Source: Theobroma cacao | Taxonomy: Eukaryota > Streptophyta > Magnoliopsida > Malvales > Malvaceae | Length of the DNA stretch: 64,000 nucleotides | Direction of reading: 5' to 3' | NCBI RefSeq assembly: GCF_000208745.1 | Contig: NC_030855.1 | Coordinates: forward strand, 849,531 to 913,530 | Part shown: one piece after another, positions 45,652-57,718 of the stretch | Numbering within the stretch: the first letter of the stretch is position 1 | Layout: each line of letters begins with the position of its first letter | Translations under genes and position numbers: made by a program | The notes under the pieces: generated by a model | The model's input: only the letters and a program-made list of their open reading frames with translations | Database searches by the model: none | What the model was told of the DNA's origin: nothing

Positions 45652-48600
45652 TCATGCCATTACCTTTTCCCTGATGTAATGACAGTCCATCTCTATATGT
45701 TTTGTTCTTTCATGAAGTACTGGGTTTTTGCTGATGTATATTGCTGATTGGCTGTCCGTGTACAGATTCACTACTTCAGGATGATTTATGTGAAAGTCTA
45801 CCATCAAGGATTTTAACCACATGATTTCACAACAGGCTGTTGCCATAAATTGATACTCGGCCTCAGCTGAACTTCTGGCCACAACAGATTGCTTATTCGA
45901 TTTCCAACTTACTAGTGAATCACCAACAAAGATGCAATACCCTGTGACTGACCTTCTGGTATATGGACAACCTGCCCAATCACTAATTAAGTATCTAGAT
46001 ATCTTTAAATTATTCTTTGACTTCATTAGAATTCCCTGACCTGGTGCCTTTTTTATGTACTTTAGGACTCTATGAGCTGCTGCAAGGTGTTTGAGTCCTG
46101 GTTTGTCCATAAATTGTGAAAGCACCTGTACAGCATAAGTAATATCAAGTCTGCCAAATGTCAGGTATAACAACTTTCCAATTAACTGTCTGTAGCTAGT
46201 AGCATATGTAAGCTTATCTTCACCATTGCTCTTGACTAATTTGTGGTTGTAGTCAATTGGTGTACTTGCAGGCTTTGTTCCAAGTAACCCGTGTTCTTCC
46301 AAGAGATCTAGAGCATACTTCCTTTGGCATATTGATATGCCTCGATGATCTGGCTATCTCAGTCCTAAGAAGTATTTGACTTTCCCAAGGTCTTTAAGCT
46401 TGAACTCTGAACTCAAGTAACCTTTGACATCATTTTCTGCTTGAATGGAAGAACTGGCAATTAATATGTCATCGACATATTGTAAAGCCTGACTTTATAA
46501 ATACTTGTCATGACATACATGTGATGGATAACATGTTTGCATGCTAGAAGAGTCCCGAAAAAATTTACAAAAGTAGGTATAGTTCCTAGAGGTACAACAA
46601 AGTTGATTTAAGCCTCGAACTAGATCAAATAGGAATTTTAAGTTGAAATTAAGAGCTTCACAGTCCAAGGATGACTCAAAAAGGTAATTTGGAGTTTGAG
46701 GATCAATTTGGAGTCAAACTGAAATTTTCACTATCTAAGGGCAAAATGGTCATTTGCCACCTGGGGACAAAATGAAAATTTTTAGAAAAGATTTTTTGGC
46801 CCCATTTGACTTATTGGAGTAGAATTTGAGGTTGAGAAATGAAAAAAATTGTAATCTTGGTATTTTTCAGAACATAGGGGTAAAATGGTAATTTTGTCAC
46901 CCTAAGGGCAAAACTGTAATTTTTCACCACCAGGACATTTGTCCAGCACATGGTCTTCCCTTATCCTAATTTTGACCTTTGACTAATCATGTGGTAGAGA
47001 TAAAAGGTTTAAAATTTTAAAAATTTTAAAAATGGACCAATAAGAAAATGACAAGTGTCAAGCTTATAATATTTTATTATTTTCTATAAAAATCAGCCTA
47101 TAAACCCCTCATTTCTCTCCAAATATTCGGCCACACTAAGAACAAAGGGAAAAAGGAAGAGAACAAACCCTAGGTGGGGAATTTGAAGAGAAAAAGTGTG
47201 GAAAATCAAGAAAAATAAGTGAAAAAGGTAAGATTTTTCAATTTAAACTTGAAATCTATTTTCCTCAAGCATTTCTCCTTATTTTTCATGCTTAAATTAC
47301 ATGCTTTCATGATGAATTCATGGCTGGTCAAAATGGATATGGAGAGAGAAAGATGTTGGAATTATTTGATTTTAAGTTATGTTAGTGTTTTTAGTTAGTT
47401 TAGCATATTTAGAAGCAAAACAACAAGAAAAGAATCCATTTTTCCTATCAATCTTCATTGGTCGAATCTTCCTTGATATGTTTGGGAGATGGATTATTAT
47501 TATTTCAAGAGAAATGGCTTAGAAAATGATGAATAATGGTGAGAAAATTAAGTAGGAAAAATCACGATGTTAGTGCATTGTAATGGCAGAATTTTTTCCA
47601 TGAAGAAATGGGAAGGTTTTGATGCTGAAATTGGTGTTATTTGAATAATGTTTGGTGAATTGAGGTATTAGAAAAGAAATGGAGTAATTTGGGATTAAAT
47701 TGGACGCGTTAGTAATTTAATCGGGTGATAAGACGAATTAGGCCAATACCGAGTTTAGATAGTTACCAGTGCATTTTTACATTCCATATCATGCATTAGT
47801 AGTCTAAATTAGTTTAATTTCAATTTAGTACCAATGTGGTGAATTTCTCGATTTTGTACTATGTCAAGGTGGTGAGTCCTCCAATAAAGGCAAGGGAATT
47901 ACACCCGAGGACCAGTAGTTTGAGTATTTCGAGAATCTGCACTCTAGACATAATGAGTAAACTTACTGTCTTATTATTATCTAGGGTGGTTTTTAGATGA
48001 TTTCATGAATTCTATGGAAAAATGGATTTTAAAAGGTAAATTTTCATGTTTTATGAATACATGTGTTTCAATGAAATTAATTTATAAATTGTTTTGAAAT
48101 TAATTATGATTTTGAAAAATAGAGTACATGGAGACTACTATTTGTTGTAATGTGATTGTTTACATTGATTGGTTTATGATAAATTGAGCATGATTGGCTG
48201 GTTGGCAATTGTATTGAAATACGGATTGTTTGGTTGCCTTGAAAGGCTATGAATTACAATAATTGCCATATCATGTTATTGAATTTTATTGATTGGTGGG
48301 ATAATTATTAACTTACTGCAGTAGGCGGGTTCCGTGGACCAGCCTATGAGAGGGGCACGGTAACCCTGTTTATATGTGCTCACCTCTATTGTAGAGGCGC
48401 GTAAGGTAGCTCCTGAGATGATATTTGAGATCACTTCACGTCAAACCACCACGTGATGGTGAACTCAGCCAACGCCAAGGAACGGCTATAATATCCAACG
48501 AAAAATGTGTTTTATGTGAAATATGAATTTTTAACAGCCTTGGTGGTCTCTGTAGGATGCCTCGGCCAAGGTGTCCCCGAGGATGGATTTATGGCATAAG

Positions 48601-51264
48601 CCTAGTTTTTATAAGATTCATAAGCCTCTTTACGTATTTTGAATGAAATGTGTTCTAATGATGTGATCTAGTTTGTGATAATTTACTTTATTGTCTCCAT
48701 GTACTCAACTTTAGATGTTTATGATGATTTTGTTTACTCACTAGGATTTTATAATCTCACCACCCTCTTTTCCACCCATTTCAGGCTTAGTATAGGCTGT
48801 AGATAGCTGATAGCGTTGAAGGCTTCAGTTGACTTGACTACTTCAAAAATCGTAGGTTCATAGCCTTCTTTCAGTTTTCTCATTTGGGGACTCACATGTC
48901 ACTGTAAATTAAATTTCATACTTTAGTTATCTGTACTACTGTATGTAAGAATTTATTTTGTTTTTACTCTGAAAAAAAAAATTAATTACGCAATGTTCTA
49001 AAAATATTATTTTAAGTTGGACATGAGAAGCTGATTTTAAAGCCTTGCGGGGTTCCGATTGACATTTCAAGTAATGAGTGTCAATCGGAACATCGTGGCG
49101 GTTGTCACGGGCTCAAAGGGAGTTCCGGGTCGTGACACATATACTAAAACTGTTATGAAATCTCCATTATGTGTCTTCATGGTGAAAAGTGAATAGTCTG
49201 AATTCGACTGTTTAAAACCATACTTCAGAATTGATGCAATGAGTTTTGAATTCCAAGCTCTTAAAGCTTGCTTGAGTCCATAAAGTGACATGTGTAGCTT
49301 GCAAAGTAACCTTGAACCAGTAAGATACTCCCCCTTGATTGTGTACCCTTGTGGTAATTCCATGTAAACCTCTTCTGTTAATTCACCATTCAAGAATGCA
49401 TTATTTATGTCCAGTTGTTACAAATGCTAATTCTGTGCTGCTGCTAAGGCAAAAAACATTCTCGTTATTGTTTGTCTGGCTACAAGACTAAATGTTTCCT
49501 GGTAGTCAAACCCTTCAATTTGGTTATACCCTTTTGCAACCAATCGTGCCTTATATCTTTCCATTTTGCCATCAGCATTTAGTTTCACCTTGTACACCCA
49601 TTTGTACCCTACTGCATGACAATTTAAAGACAATGATACAATGCTCCATGTTCCATTATCTTTCAATGCTTTCAATTCAATATCCTTGGCTTCTTTCTAG
49701 TGAGAATGAGCTACTGCTTGCTGGTAAGAGTTTGGTTCAAATATAGTTGATAAAAAGATAGTAAATGATCTATGTGCTGGTGACAATTGGTGACAGGAAA
49801 GATATTTGGTAATTAGATGTGAAGTGATGGTATTGGTTTTATGTGGTGAGTCAAGTTGATATGCCTCTAGTTACTTAGGAAGGTGTTTTGGCCTAGTGCT
49901 CTTTCTAATTGGCATCTGTTGTTCAATGACAAGGTCTGGTTCAGTTTCATCAGTGCTACTAGTTGCAGGATCACTAGCAGTGTCAGAGGTAAGCTAATTC
50001 AAATCATTTGTGTTTGATGTTTTAGGTTCATGGCTTGATGGTACATGTTCAGGTGAGCTTATCTCAGCTGATTGTAGGTCTTGGTGATTGAAATTCGTTG
50101 GATTTGAGTCAAAATGGTCAAGAAATCTGTCAAGTCCATCAAGTGTTTGATGAAATGTTTGATGTGTTGAATTATGCTGTAAAGTATGAAAAGGAAAAAT
50201 CTCTTCATGAAAAATCACATTTCTTGAAATGAGGACCTTTTGTGCATTGATATCATAAACTCTATACCCCTTTATGTTGCTTAGATAACCTAGAAATATG
50301 CATCTACTAGCTCTCTCATCCAATTTCTTTTTATTTTGAGTTAGGGTAGAGACGTAACACAAGCATCCAAACACTCTAACATGTGTATAGGATGGTGGTT
50401 TTTTTATGAAGCAATTCATATGGGGATTTGTTTTTGAGGACTATGGTAGGTATTCTATTTATGACATGCACTGCTGTTAGGACTGCATCCCCCCAGAACT
50501 TGATTGGAAGCTTTGAATGGAACATTAAGGCTCTAGCCACCATTAGAATATGCTGATGTTTTCTTTCTGCTGTTCCATTCTGCTAATGATCCTCTACACA
50601 AGATAACTGATGTACTATTCTTGTTTTGCAAAAAAATCAAAAAGTTTGAATTCTTGACCTTGGTCAGTTCTTATACACTTAATTGTAAGATCATATTGTC
50701 TTAAAACAAAGGCATTGAATGAATGTATGATGCTTGAAACTTCTGTTTTGTTTTTCATAAGGAAAATCCATGTAAAGTGAGAATAACCATCCACTATTGT
50801 AAGGAAATATTTCTTATTTTGCAATGTGGGGGCTCATAAAGTCCCCAAATGTCAATACGAATCAGTTCAAAAGCTCTTTTGGTGCTCTGAATATGAATTA
50901 CAAAAGGTAACTTCCTTTGCTTAGCCAAAGGGCAGATTTCATAAAATAGCTCATTTGAACATTTAACTGTTGGAAAATGTTGATTTATTACATTGATTCT
51001 TTCAATTTGAGCATGTCCAAGTCTGAAATGCCATAAATCAAAAGTCCTATGCACTGTATTACAACTTTTATCTGATGAAACAAAGGAAAACTTGAAAACT
51101 TGAAAGCATTCTATTATTTCAATCATGCATACAAGCCTAGCCATGCACATGGTCATTTTCAAGACAAGAAACCAAATTAATGTCCCAAGCTTTGAAAGTA
51201 GGAATCCACCTGACTTAAAATGTTGAGGTCGTAAAACTTTGATAGAAAGATTTGAATTTTTCAT
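45652..51264 (-). pseudogene. Copia pol polyprotein (broken)
   Basis: Pieces on the minus strand: 51264-50794 GAG-pre-integrase (WHFRLGHAQIERINV, ICPLAKQRKLPF); 50824-50615 integrase core (FLTIVDGYSHFTWIF, IRTDQGQEF); 50419-49994 integrase C-terminal part ([25 protein letters not shown]); 49675-49427 and 49393-49143 reverse transcriptase ([42 protein letters not shown], then TVLVY); 46478-45652 the rest of reverse transcriptase from VDDILIASSS and RNase H (SAEAEYQFMA, YTDSQSAIYIS, RTKHIEMDCHYIRE). Stops and frameshifts separate these, including a stop after KYFLGLR, so it is inactive even without the insertion. Such proteins copy element RNA and insert the DNA. Confidence 0.88.
46481..49137 (+). 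mobile_element. Solo LTR inserted in Copia reverse transcriptase
   Basis: Begins TGTAAAGCCTGACTTTATAA and ends CGGGTCGTGACA (TG...CA ends), flanked by perfect CATAT duplications at 46476-46480 and 49138-49142. The insertion falls inside the codons for the YVDD catalytic box of the host Copia. Related to 52830-55780 in the opposite orientation. No coding domain was found in its 2657 bases. The part at 48300-48600 has landmarks shared with that relative (CACGTGATGG, GGCCAAGGTGTCCCCGAGG). Confidence 0.9.
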
Positions 51265-51289
51265 TGTGAAGTTGACATTAGATTTTTTA

Positions 51290-51850
51290 GATCTAACTTG
51301 TTGTGAGATAGGTCGAGCTTAGATTAAGTTTGAGTTTTTAAATCGAACCTGTTGTAGGTTGAGCCTAGATGAAGTCTAGGAATTTTAATTTTTTAATCAA
51401 AGCTGTTTTGAGATAGGTCAAGGCTAGATTAAGTCTGAAATTTTCAATTTTTTATATTGAACCTGTTCTAAGATAGGTCGAGCCTAGATCAAGTCTAGGA
51501 ATTTCAATCTTTTAATCGAACTTGTTTTGAGATAGGTCGAGCCTAGATTAAGTCTAGGAATTGCAATTTTTATATCGAATCTGTTTTAAGATAGGTCGAG
51601 CCTAGATCAAATCTAGGCATGTCAATTTTTTAAATCGAATCTGTTTTAAGATAGGTCGAGCCTAGATCAAGTCTAGGAATTTTAATTTTTAAATTGAACT
51701 TGTCTTGAGATAAGTCGTACCTAAATCAAGCTTAGAAATTTCATTTTTTTTTAACTTAGTTTAGGGATTTCATTTTCAAACTTGTTTCAAAGTAGATCAA
51801 GCCTAGATTGAATTGCTTAAAACAAACTTGCCTCAAGATAAGCTGATACA
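51290..51850. repeat. Tandem repeat array, about 60-base unit
   Basis: Around nine diverged copies of a unit with core GATAGGTCGAGCCTAGATCA followed by AGTCTAGGAATT and a T-rich stretch. It sits just before the polypurine tract of a Gypsy element, a place where many plant Gypsy elements carry tandem repeats in the spacer between pol and the 3' LTR. Confidence 0.85.
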
Positions 51851-52829
51851 GTGTCTACATCTTTGCACTATTCTTGATTCTCAATAATATGCAAAGAGGG
51901 GCAACTATAGACACCCATCCAAAATCAACCAAACATAAAAATAAAAATGAAAAAATAATAATAAAAAAAAGAGAAGAAAACAGGGAGAAGACTGAGCGTG
52001 TATTCAGCCCCCCCTCTCTGGCACGTCATTACGGGGCATTTAAGTCACTTGGAAAGTAGTCAAATTTTGGGGAATATTTACCTCCGGCAATTAGCTCCCA
52101 TTTATGCCCGAGCCTTGTGAAATCATGCTCAGAAGAGTATGATTTCATCATTGGATTGTCTAAATTTTTGGACAATCCAGCTCTTAAAAAGGGGTTGGCA
52201 GTAGGCAAAAGGGGAGGGAGGTTTTTTAGGCAGCTAAAAGGAGAGAGAGGATAGGTGGTTTTGGGTGACCGGCGATAAAGGAGGAAGAGCCCGATTTGAG
52301 CATCGAAAAAGGGGAGTTTTTTTTTTTTTTTGGCTAAAAGGGGTTGAATCAGCGATTAGGAAGTAGAAATAGTGAGATCTGGCCGGCGGCACAAAGGGGA
52401 GACTTTTGGGGATCTAGATCTGCCGATCTGAGGTAGGGAGTAAGAGAGAGAGAGATCACTGAAGAAAGGCTTGACGCCGGTTGAGTGAAAAAGAGAGGAA
52501 CGAGGGGGTGCGAAGGCAGTGTTGCCGACGTCAGATCTAGAGACTGCGAAAGTCAATGGGAGGAGTTGAGAGAAAGAGAAAAAGAAAACTTTTAGAGAAA
52601 AGGGAGAGAGTGACCGACTAGAGAGAGAAAGTGAAGAGGGAAGGATAAAAATGGGGTTTTTATAACCAGGTATAAGAGAGCTAAACGACACCATTTTAGG
52701 GGAGTGGGGAACTAAAAAGGTTAAGGCCTAAACGACGTCGTATAGAGTAGTGTTACAGGCACCAAATGGTGTGTCTCGAAGAGCAGTATTGCAGGCTTGC
52801 TGAGTAGATTTCGTGGTGCAGTTTTGGGC

Positions 52830-55780
52830 TGTCACGACCCGGTACTCCCTTCGAGCCCGTGACAGCCGTCGTGGTGTCCCGGTAGACACTTATTGCCCGG
52901 AATGTCAACCCGAAACCCCGCAAGGCTTTACTTTCAGTTTCTCTGTTCCCTTGTGAGCAAACATTGTCAAATATCGTGTTCTAAAAGATTTTAAGCTGTT
53001 TCCAACTTTAAACAAATAAAATATTAATTTTTCGTCTCACAAGGGTATTTTGGTCATTTTTCTCAAAAATTTTAAAACTGGCTAAAACGTAATATACAAG
53101 TACAAAACACATAATTCATATTCAAAATGAGTTTAAAAGTCTAAAATCTTCATTTAAAACGAAATTATGGTTATTTGAATATAATAAGAAAATAAAAGAA
53201 ATATTAAGTAAAATATTCTATTTTCTTATAAAACAATATTTATAGAGTTATACGTGAATAATTTTTATAGCGTAAAAGCTAAATAAATTTATACATACTG
53301 AAATACAGTAAGCCAAAATATTTAATTTAATTTACAATAACAAGAGGGCCCCCGAATAAACAAAAGTAAAGAGGACTGTGAACCTACGGTTTGGAAAATG
53401 CAGATCCAATGGTAGTCCTCGATGAGATCAGCTATCTACAGTCTATACTGAACCTGAAATGGGTGGAAAGGAGGGTGGTGAGATTATAAAATCCCAATGA
53501 GTAAACAGACATCATCATAAACATCTAGAGTTGAGTACATGGAGACAATAAAGTAAATCATCATAAACTGGGTTATACAATTAGAACACATCTCGTTCAA
53601 AATACGTAAAAAGGCTTATGAATCTCATAAAAATCTAGGCTTGTGCCATAAATCCATTCTCGGGGACACCTTGGCCGAGGCATCCTACCGAGACCGCCAA
53701 GGCTATTAAAATTCACATTTCACATAAATCATGTTTTTGTTTTGAAAACATAGCCGTTCCTTGGCGTTGGCTGAGTTCCCCCTCACGTGGTGGTTTAGCG
53801 TGAAGTGAACCCTAAACTTTACCCCAGGAGATACCCTACGCGCCTCTCCGTTCGAGGTAAGAATATAATGGGGTTTACCGTGCCCCTCTAAAAGGCTGGT
53901 CCACAGAAACCCCCTACTGCAGTGATTAATTAATATATAATCCACCATATAATAAAACTCAATAACATGATATGGCAATTTTGTAATTCGTAGTTTTTCA
54001 AGGTAACCAAACAATTCGCATTTCAATACAATTGCCAACTAGCCAATCATGCTCGATTTATCATAAGCCAGTTAATTTAAACAATCAAATTGCCACAATT
54101 AACAGTCTCCGTGTACTCTATTTTTCAAAATCACTATTAATTTCAAAACAATTTATAATTTAATTTCATTGAAACTCATTTATTCATAAAACATGAAAAT
54201 TTATCTTTTTAAATTCCTTTTTCCATAGAATTCATGAAAGCATCTAAAAACCACCCTAGATAATTAAAATGACAGTAAGTTTACTCACAATGTCTAGAAT
54301 GCAGACTTTCGAAGCACTCTGTCTACTGGTCCTCGGATGCAATTTCCTTGCCTTTATCGGAGGACTCACCACCTTGACACAGTACAAAATCGAGAGTTTC
54401 ACCAAGTTGGTACTAAATCAAAATTAAACTAATTTAGACTACCAATGCATGATATGGAATGCAAAAATGCACTGGTAACTATCTAAACCCGGTATTGGCC
54501 TAATTCGTCTTATCACCCGATTAAATTCCTAACGGGTCCGTTTAAACTCCAATTTAATTCTTTTCAGTTTCTATACCTCAATTGCACCCAAATTAACTTA
54601 ATGTCCCTCAGTGTGGTGCAAATTATCAGTCCCAACAGCAAATTACGAAAATACCCCTAGTGGGTAAAAATTCGTATTTTTGCTCCGAAAATTCCCATTA
54701 TTTTTCTAGGCTCATAATTCATCATTCCTTAACCAATTCTCCTAGAATAAAATCAAACTCATCCTCACTCACTACATGGTAAATTCAGCCATTAATGGTT
54801 GGGGGAGAAAATAAATTCTTTTCTTGTTGTTTTGTTTCTAAATATGCTAAACTAACTAAAAACACTAACATAAATTAAAATCAAATAAATCCAACAACTT
54901 TCTCTCTCCTAACCCATTTTTTCAGAATTGAATTCATCATGAAAACATGTAATTTAATCATGGAAAATAAAGAGAAATGCTTGGGAATAAGAAAACTCAA
55001 GCTTAATAGAAAAAATCTCACCTTTTTCACTTAATTTCCTTGAAAATTCACACTTTTTCTTTGATTTTCTCTCTCTAGGGTTTTGTTTTTTTTTTCTCTC
55101 TCTTCTTGCTGGTTTGGCCGGCCATGGGGTGGAAGATGGGCTGATTTTGTGCCTTTTAAAAAGGAAAATAATAAATTAATAAAGGCATGACACATGGCAT
55201 CATGTCATTGGCCCGTTTTTAAAATTTTAAAAATTTAAACATTTTATCTCCACCACATGTTTAGTCAAGGGTCAAAGATGAAGACAAAGGAAGACCATGT
55301 GCTGGAAAAAATATCCTGGTGGTGGAAAATTACAATTTTGCCCCTGAGGTGGCAAAATTACCATTTTACCCCTATACTCCAAATTATACCGAAATTAAAA
55401 TTTTTCACTTCTAAACCTCAAATCATACTTCAATAAGTCAAATTATACTCTAATAAGTCAAATGGGGTCAAAAAAATCTTTTCTAAAATTCCCATTTTGT
55501 CCCCAGGTGGCAAATGACCATTTTGCCCCTAGTTAGTGAAAATTCCGATTTGACTCCAAATTGATCCTCAAACTCCAAATTACCATTTTAAGTCATCCAT
55601 GAACTGTGAAACTCTTAATCTCACCTTAAAATTCCTATTTGATCTAGTTCGAGGATTAAATAAACTTTGTTGTACTTCTAGGTACCGACTTTTGTAAATT
55701 TTTTGGGACTCTCCTAGCATGCAATCATGCTATCATCACATGTATGTCATGAATAGTATTTTATAAGGTCGGGCTTTACA
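52830..55780 (-). mobile_element. Solo LTR nested in the Gypsy LTR, inverted
   Basis: Begins TGTCACGACCCGGTACTCC and ends AAGGTCGGGCTTTACA on the plus strand, the reverse complement of the 46481-49137 type. A perfect TGGGC duplication flanks it (52825-52829 and 55781-55785). At 2951 bases it is about 300 bases longer than its relative. No coding domain is present. Confidence 0.9.
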
Positions 55781-57718
55781 TGGGCCTTCTGTGGGTCATT
55801 AATTTTGGCTAATCTAAGCTCGAAAAGGTATAGTTCTCCTTGGATTTGAGCTTGTTTTAATTGATTTTGAATCTAGCCCATTTTACTCAAATTAAATGTA
55901 TTTTTAGCTTAATTTTAAAACCAATGATAAATAAAAAAAATAACAATACATGATATAAATATAATTAGTATAAAAAAATAAAATAAAATAAAAATAGTTA
56001 TTTTAAGTGATTCAATGATAGAATTTCACCTTAAAAGGGGCAAAAAGTTGCCTCTTTCAGGTGGGTTACTTAGGTGTGGAGTTTGAGACGGATTTTCACC
56101 GAAGCGTTGGGATAAATTCGAACTCTATGTTTCAACACTCATTAATTCAAATAATTGTTGTTAAAAATAATATATATAAATAATAATAATAATAAATATG
56201 TAAACAAGGCAATAAATCATCCTAAACTATTAAACACATTATCACATGAATTTTAACTAACTAAATCAATAAACACGATCATATAGGCATCATCATCTTA
56301 TACTGTCATAGCATGCCACATTCTTCTTGTTATTGGGGCGAGAATCCCAATGATGGGATTTCCCTGAGGAACTCGTAGAGACGAGTTCTTCCTGGGATAT
56401 CTCTAGGTGAGGAAAACGTCGAGACTTCACCAAAGTGTTAGGATAGTCTACGAATGATTTCCCGATAAGCGATTGTTGACCTCATTGTTTTAAAATTGAA
56501 TAATCATGACATCATTTTATGATTGCATCATGTGCATACGTAAAACCGAGTAAAAGACTCAATCAACTAAATAATTAGTTAATAGGCAAAGGCTAAGGAG
56601 ACATAAGAATAAAATCAATGTAGGCCATGATAGGATAATTTAAGATTAAATGGTACCGTTCGTGGAACGGGCTCCACGGAGGTGCTAACCCTTCTCCGTG
56701 CGTAACTGTACTCCCGAACCCATCTCTAAAAAACGTAGACCAATTCTTGTTCTTTCGACGGACTTAAAATTAATTTAGGATTTCATCGATTAGAATCGAG
56801 TTAACAGGTGGACAATCACACCTAAATAAAAAGATTGGTGGCGACTTCTAATTACTCGATTTTTGCCTACTTCTAGCGGACGGGTTCCAGGACCCGCATG
56901 TTACAACAGTACATATAAACAATATCTTATAAACATAGAAATTCAATTACTTGAGAAACACTAATATTAGGAAGAACACTATATGAGTTTTGTTTTTTTA
57001 ATTTACATCGCTTTAGGTCTAAAATTGCTTGGATTTATATATTATAATGAATTTTTAGCAATAAACACCATTTATGTATTTTAATAAAATTCAATACAAA
57101 AACTAATAATGTCAATCATAAAGGTAGGAAACCTCTACTAATATATCAATATTCAAAATTAATTTGGAGACTGCTTTAGTAAAAATTTTGGGATAAAAAT
57201 AAAAACACGTACATGCATCATGTTAATTAATGAACTCATATATTTGATTATTTAATTATTACATCCATATTCTACTTTTATCTTAAATTTTCTTTTTTCA
57301 TCATTTTTTGTTTTTTAAATAAAAATAAATAGTAAATTGTACTATTAATCTTGACTTATTTGTAATATTTCATTTTCATTCATGTATGTTTAATTTGTTT
57401 CAAATCCATCCGTCTATTAACATGCCAATAGAATGTCGATGGAATTTGTTACCACATATATTTCCAATTATGTGAATGTAGTCGCATGGATATAATATAG
57501 TACTTAAATGGTAAATCCCTTTCATATTTTAGCGGTGTATTGATGGAGAAATAAATTTAGAATAAATTTAAAAAAACATAAATGAAAAAATTGAGTTTAT
57601 TTAGTTACAAATGAAAATAAAATATTATGACAGCATTACAAACTAATGATGGACTTTTACTAAAAAAATAGAGGAAGATCAATGAGTTTCCTCGCTAACT
57701 CTCATTTTACTAATGCAG

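Larger units (their letters stand above)
45160..51285 (-). mobile_element. Copia retrotransposon, minus strand, split by an LTR
   Basis: Reading the minus strand from 51285 down: GAG-pre-integrase, integrase, reverse transcriptase, then after a 2.66-kb insertion the rest of reverse transcriptase and RNase H, a polypurine tract (TTGAGGGGGAGTAT at 45515-45528) and an LTR-like region to about 45160. The domain order integrase-before-RT marks it as Copia. Gag, protease and the 5' LTR are missing; at about 51285 it abuts the tandem repeats of a Gypsy element, so the front was lost. Confidence 0.85.
51290..56908 (+). mobile_element. 3' end of a Gypsy element: spacer, polypurine tract and 3' LTR
   Basis: After the tandem repeats comes a polypurine tract (GCAAAGAGGGGCAAC, 51891-51905) and an LTR from 51906 (TATAGACACCCATCC) to 56908 (CCCGCATGTTACAACA). 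Start and end match the solo LTR at 39957-42455. A second LTR-type element with TGGGC duplications is nested inside; without it the LTR is about 2050 bases. After 56908 the sequence is intron 2 of DC1 copy 4, so this element (or the complex it belongs to) invaded that gene. The 5' LTR and all coding domains are absent. Confidence 0.8.

Noticed and set aside
52356..52694. Minus-strand Ser-rich frame of 112 codons
   Set aside because: Lies in the Gypsy LTR, purine-rich on the plus strand, with no recognisable protein.
53706..54038. Minus-strand frame of 110 codons in the nested LTR
   Set aside because: The same region in the related LTR at 46481-49137 does not keep the frame open.
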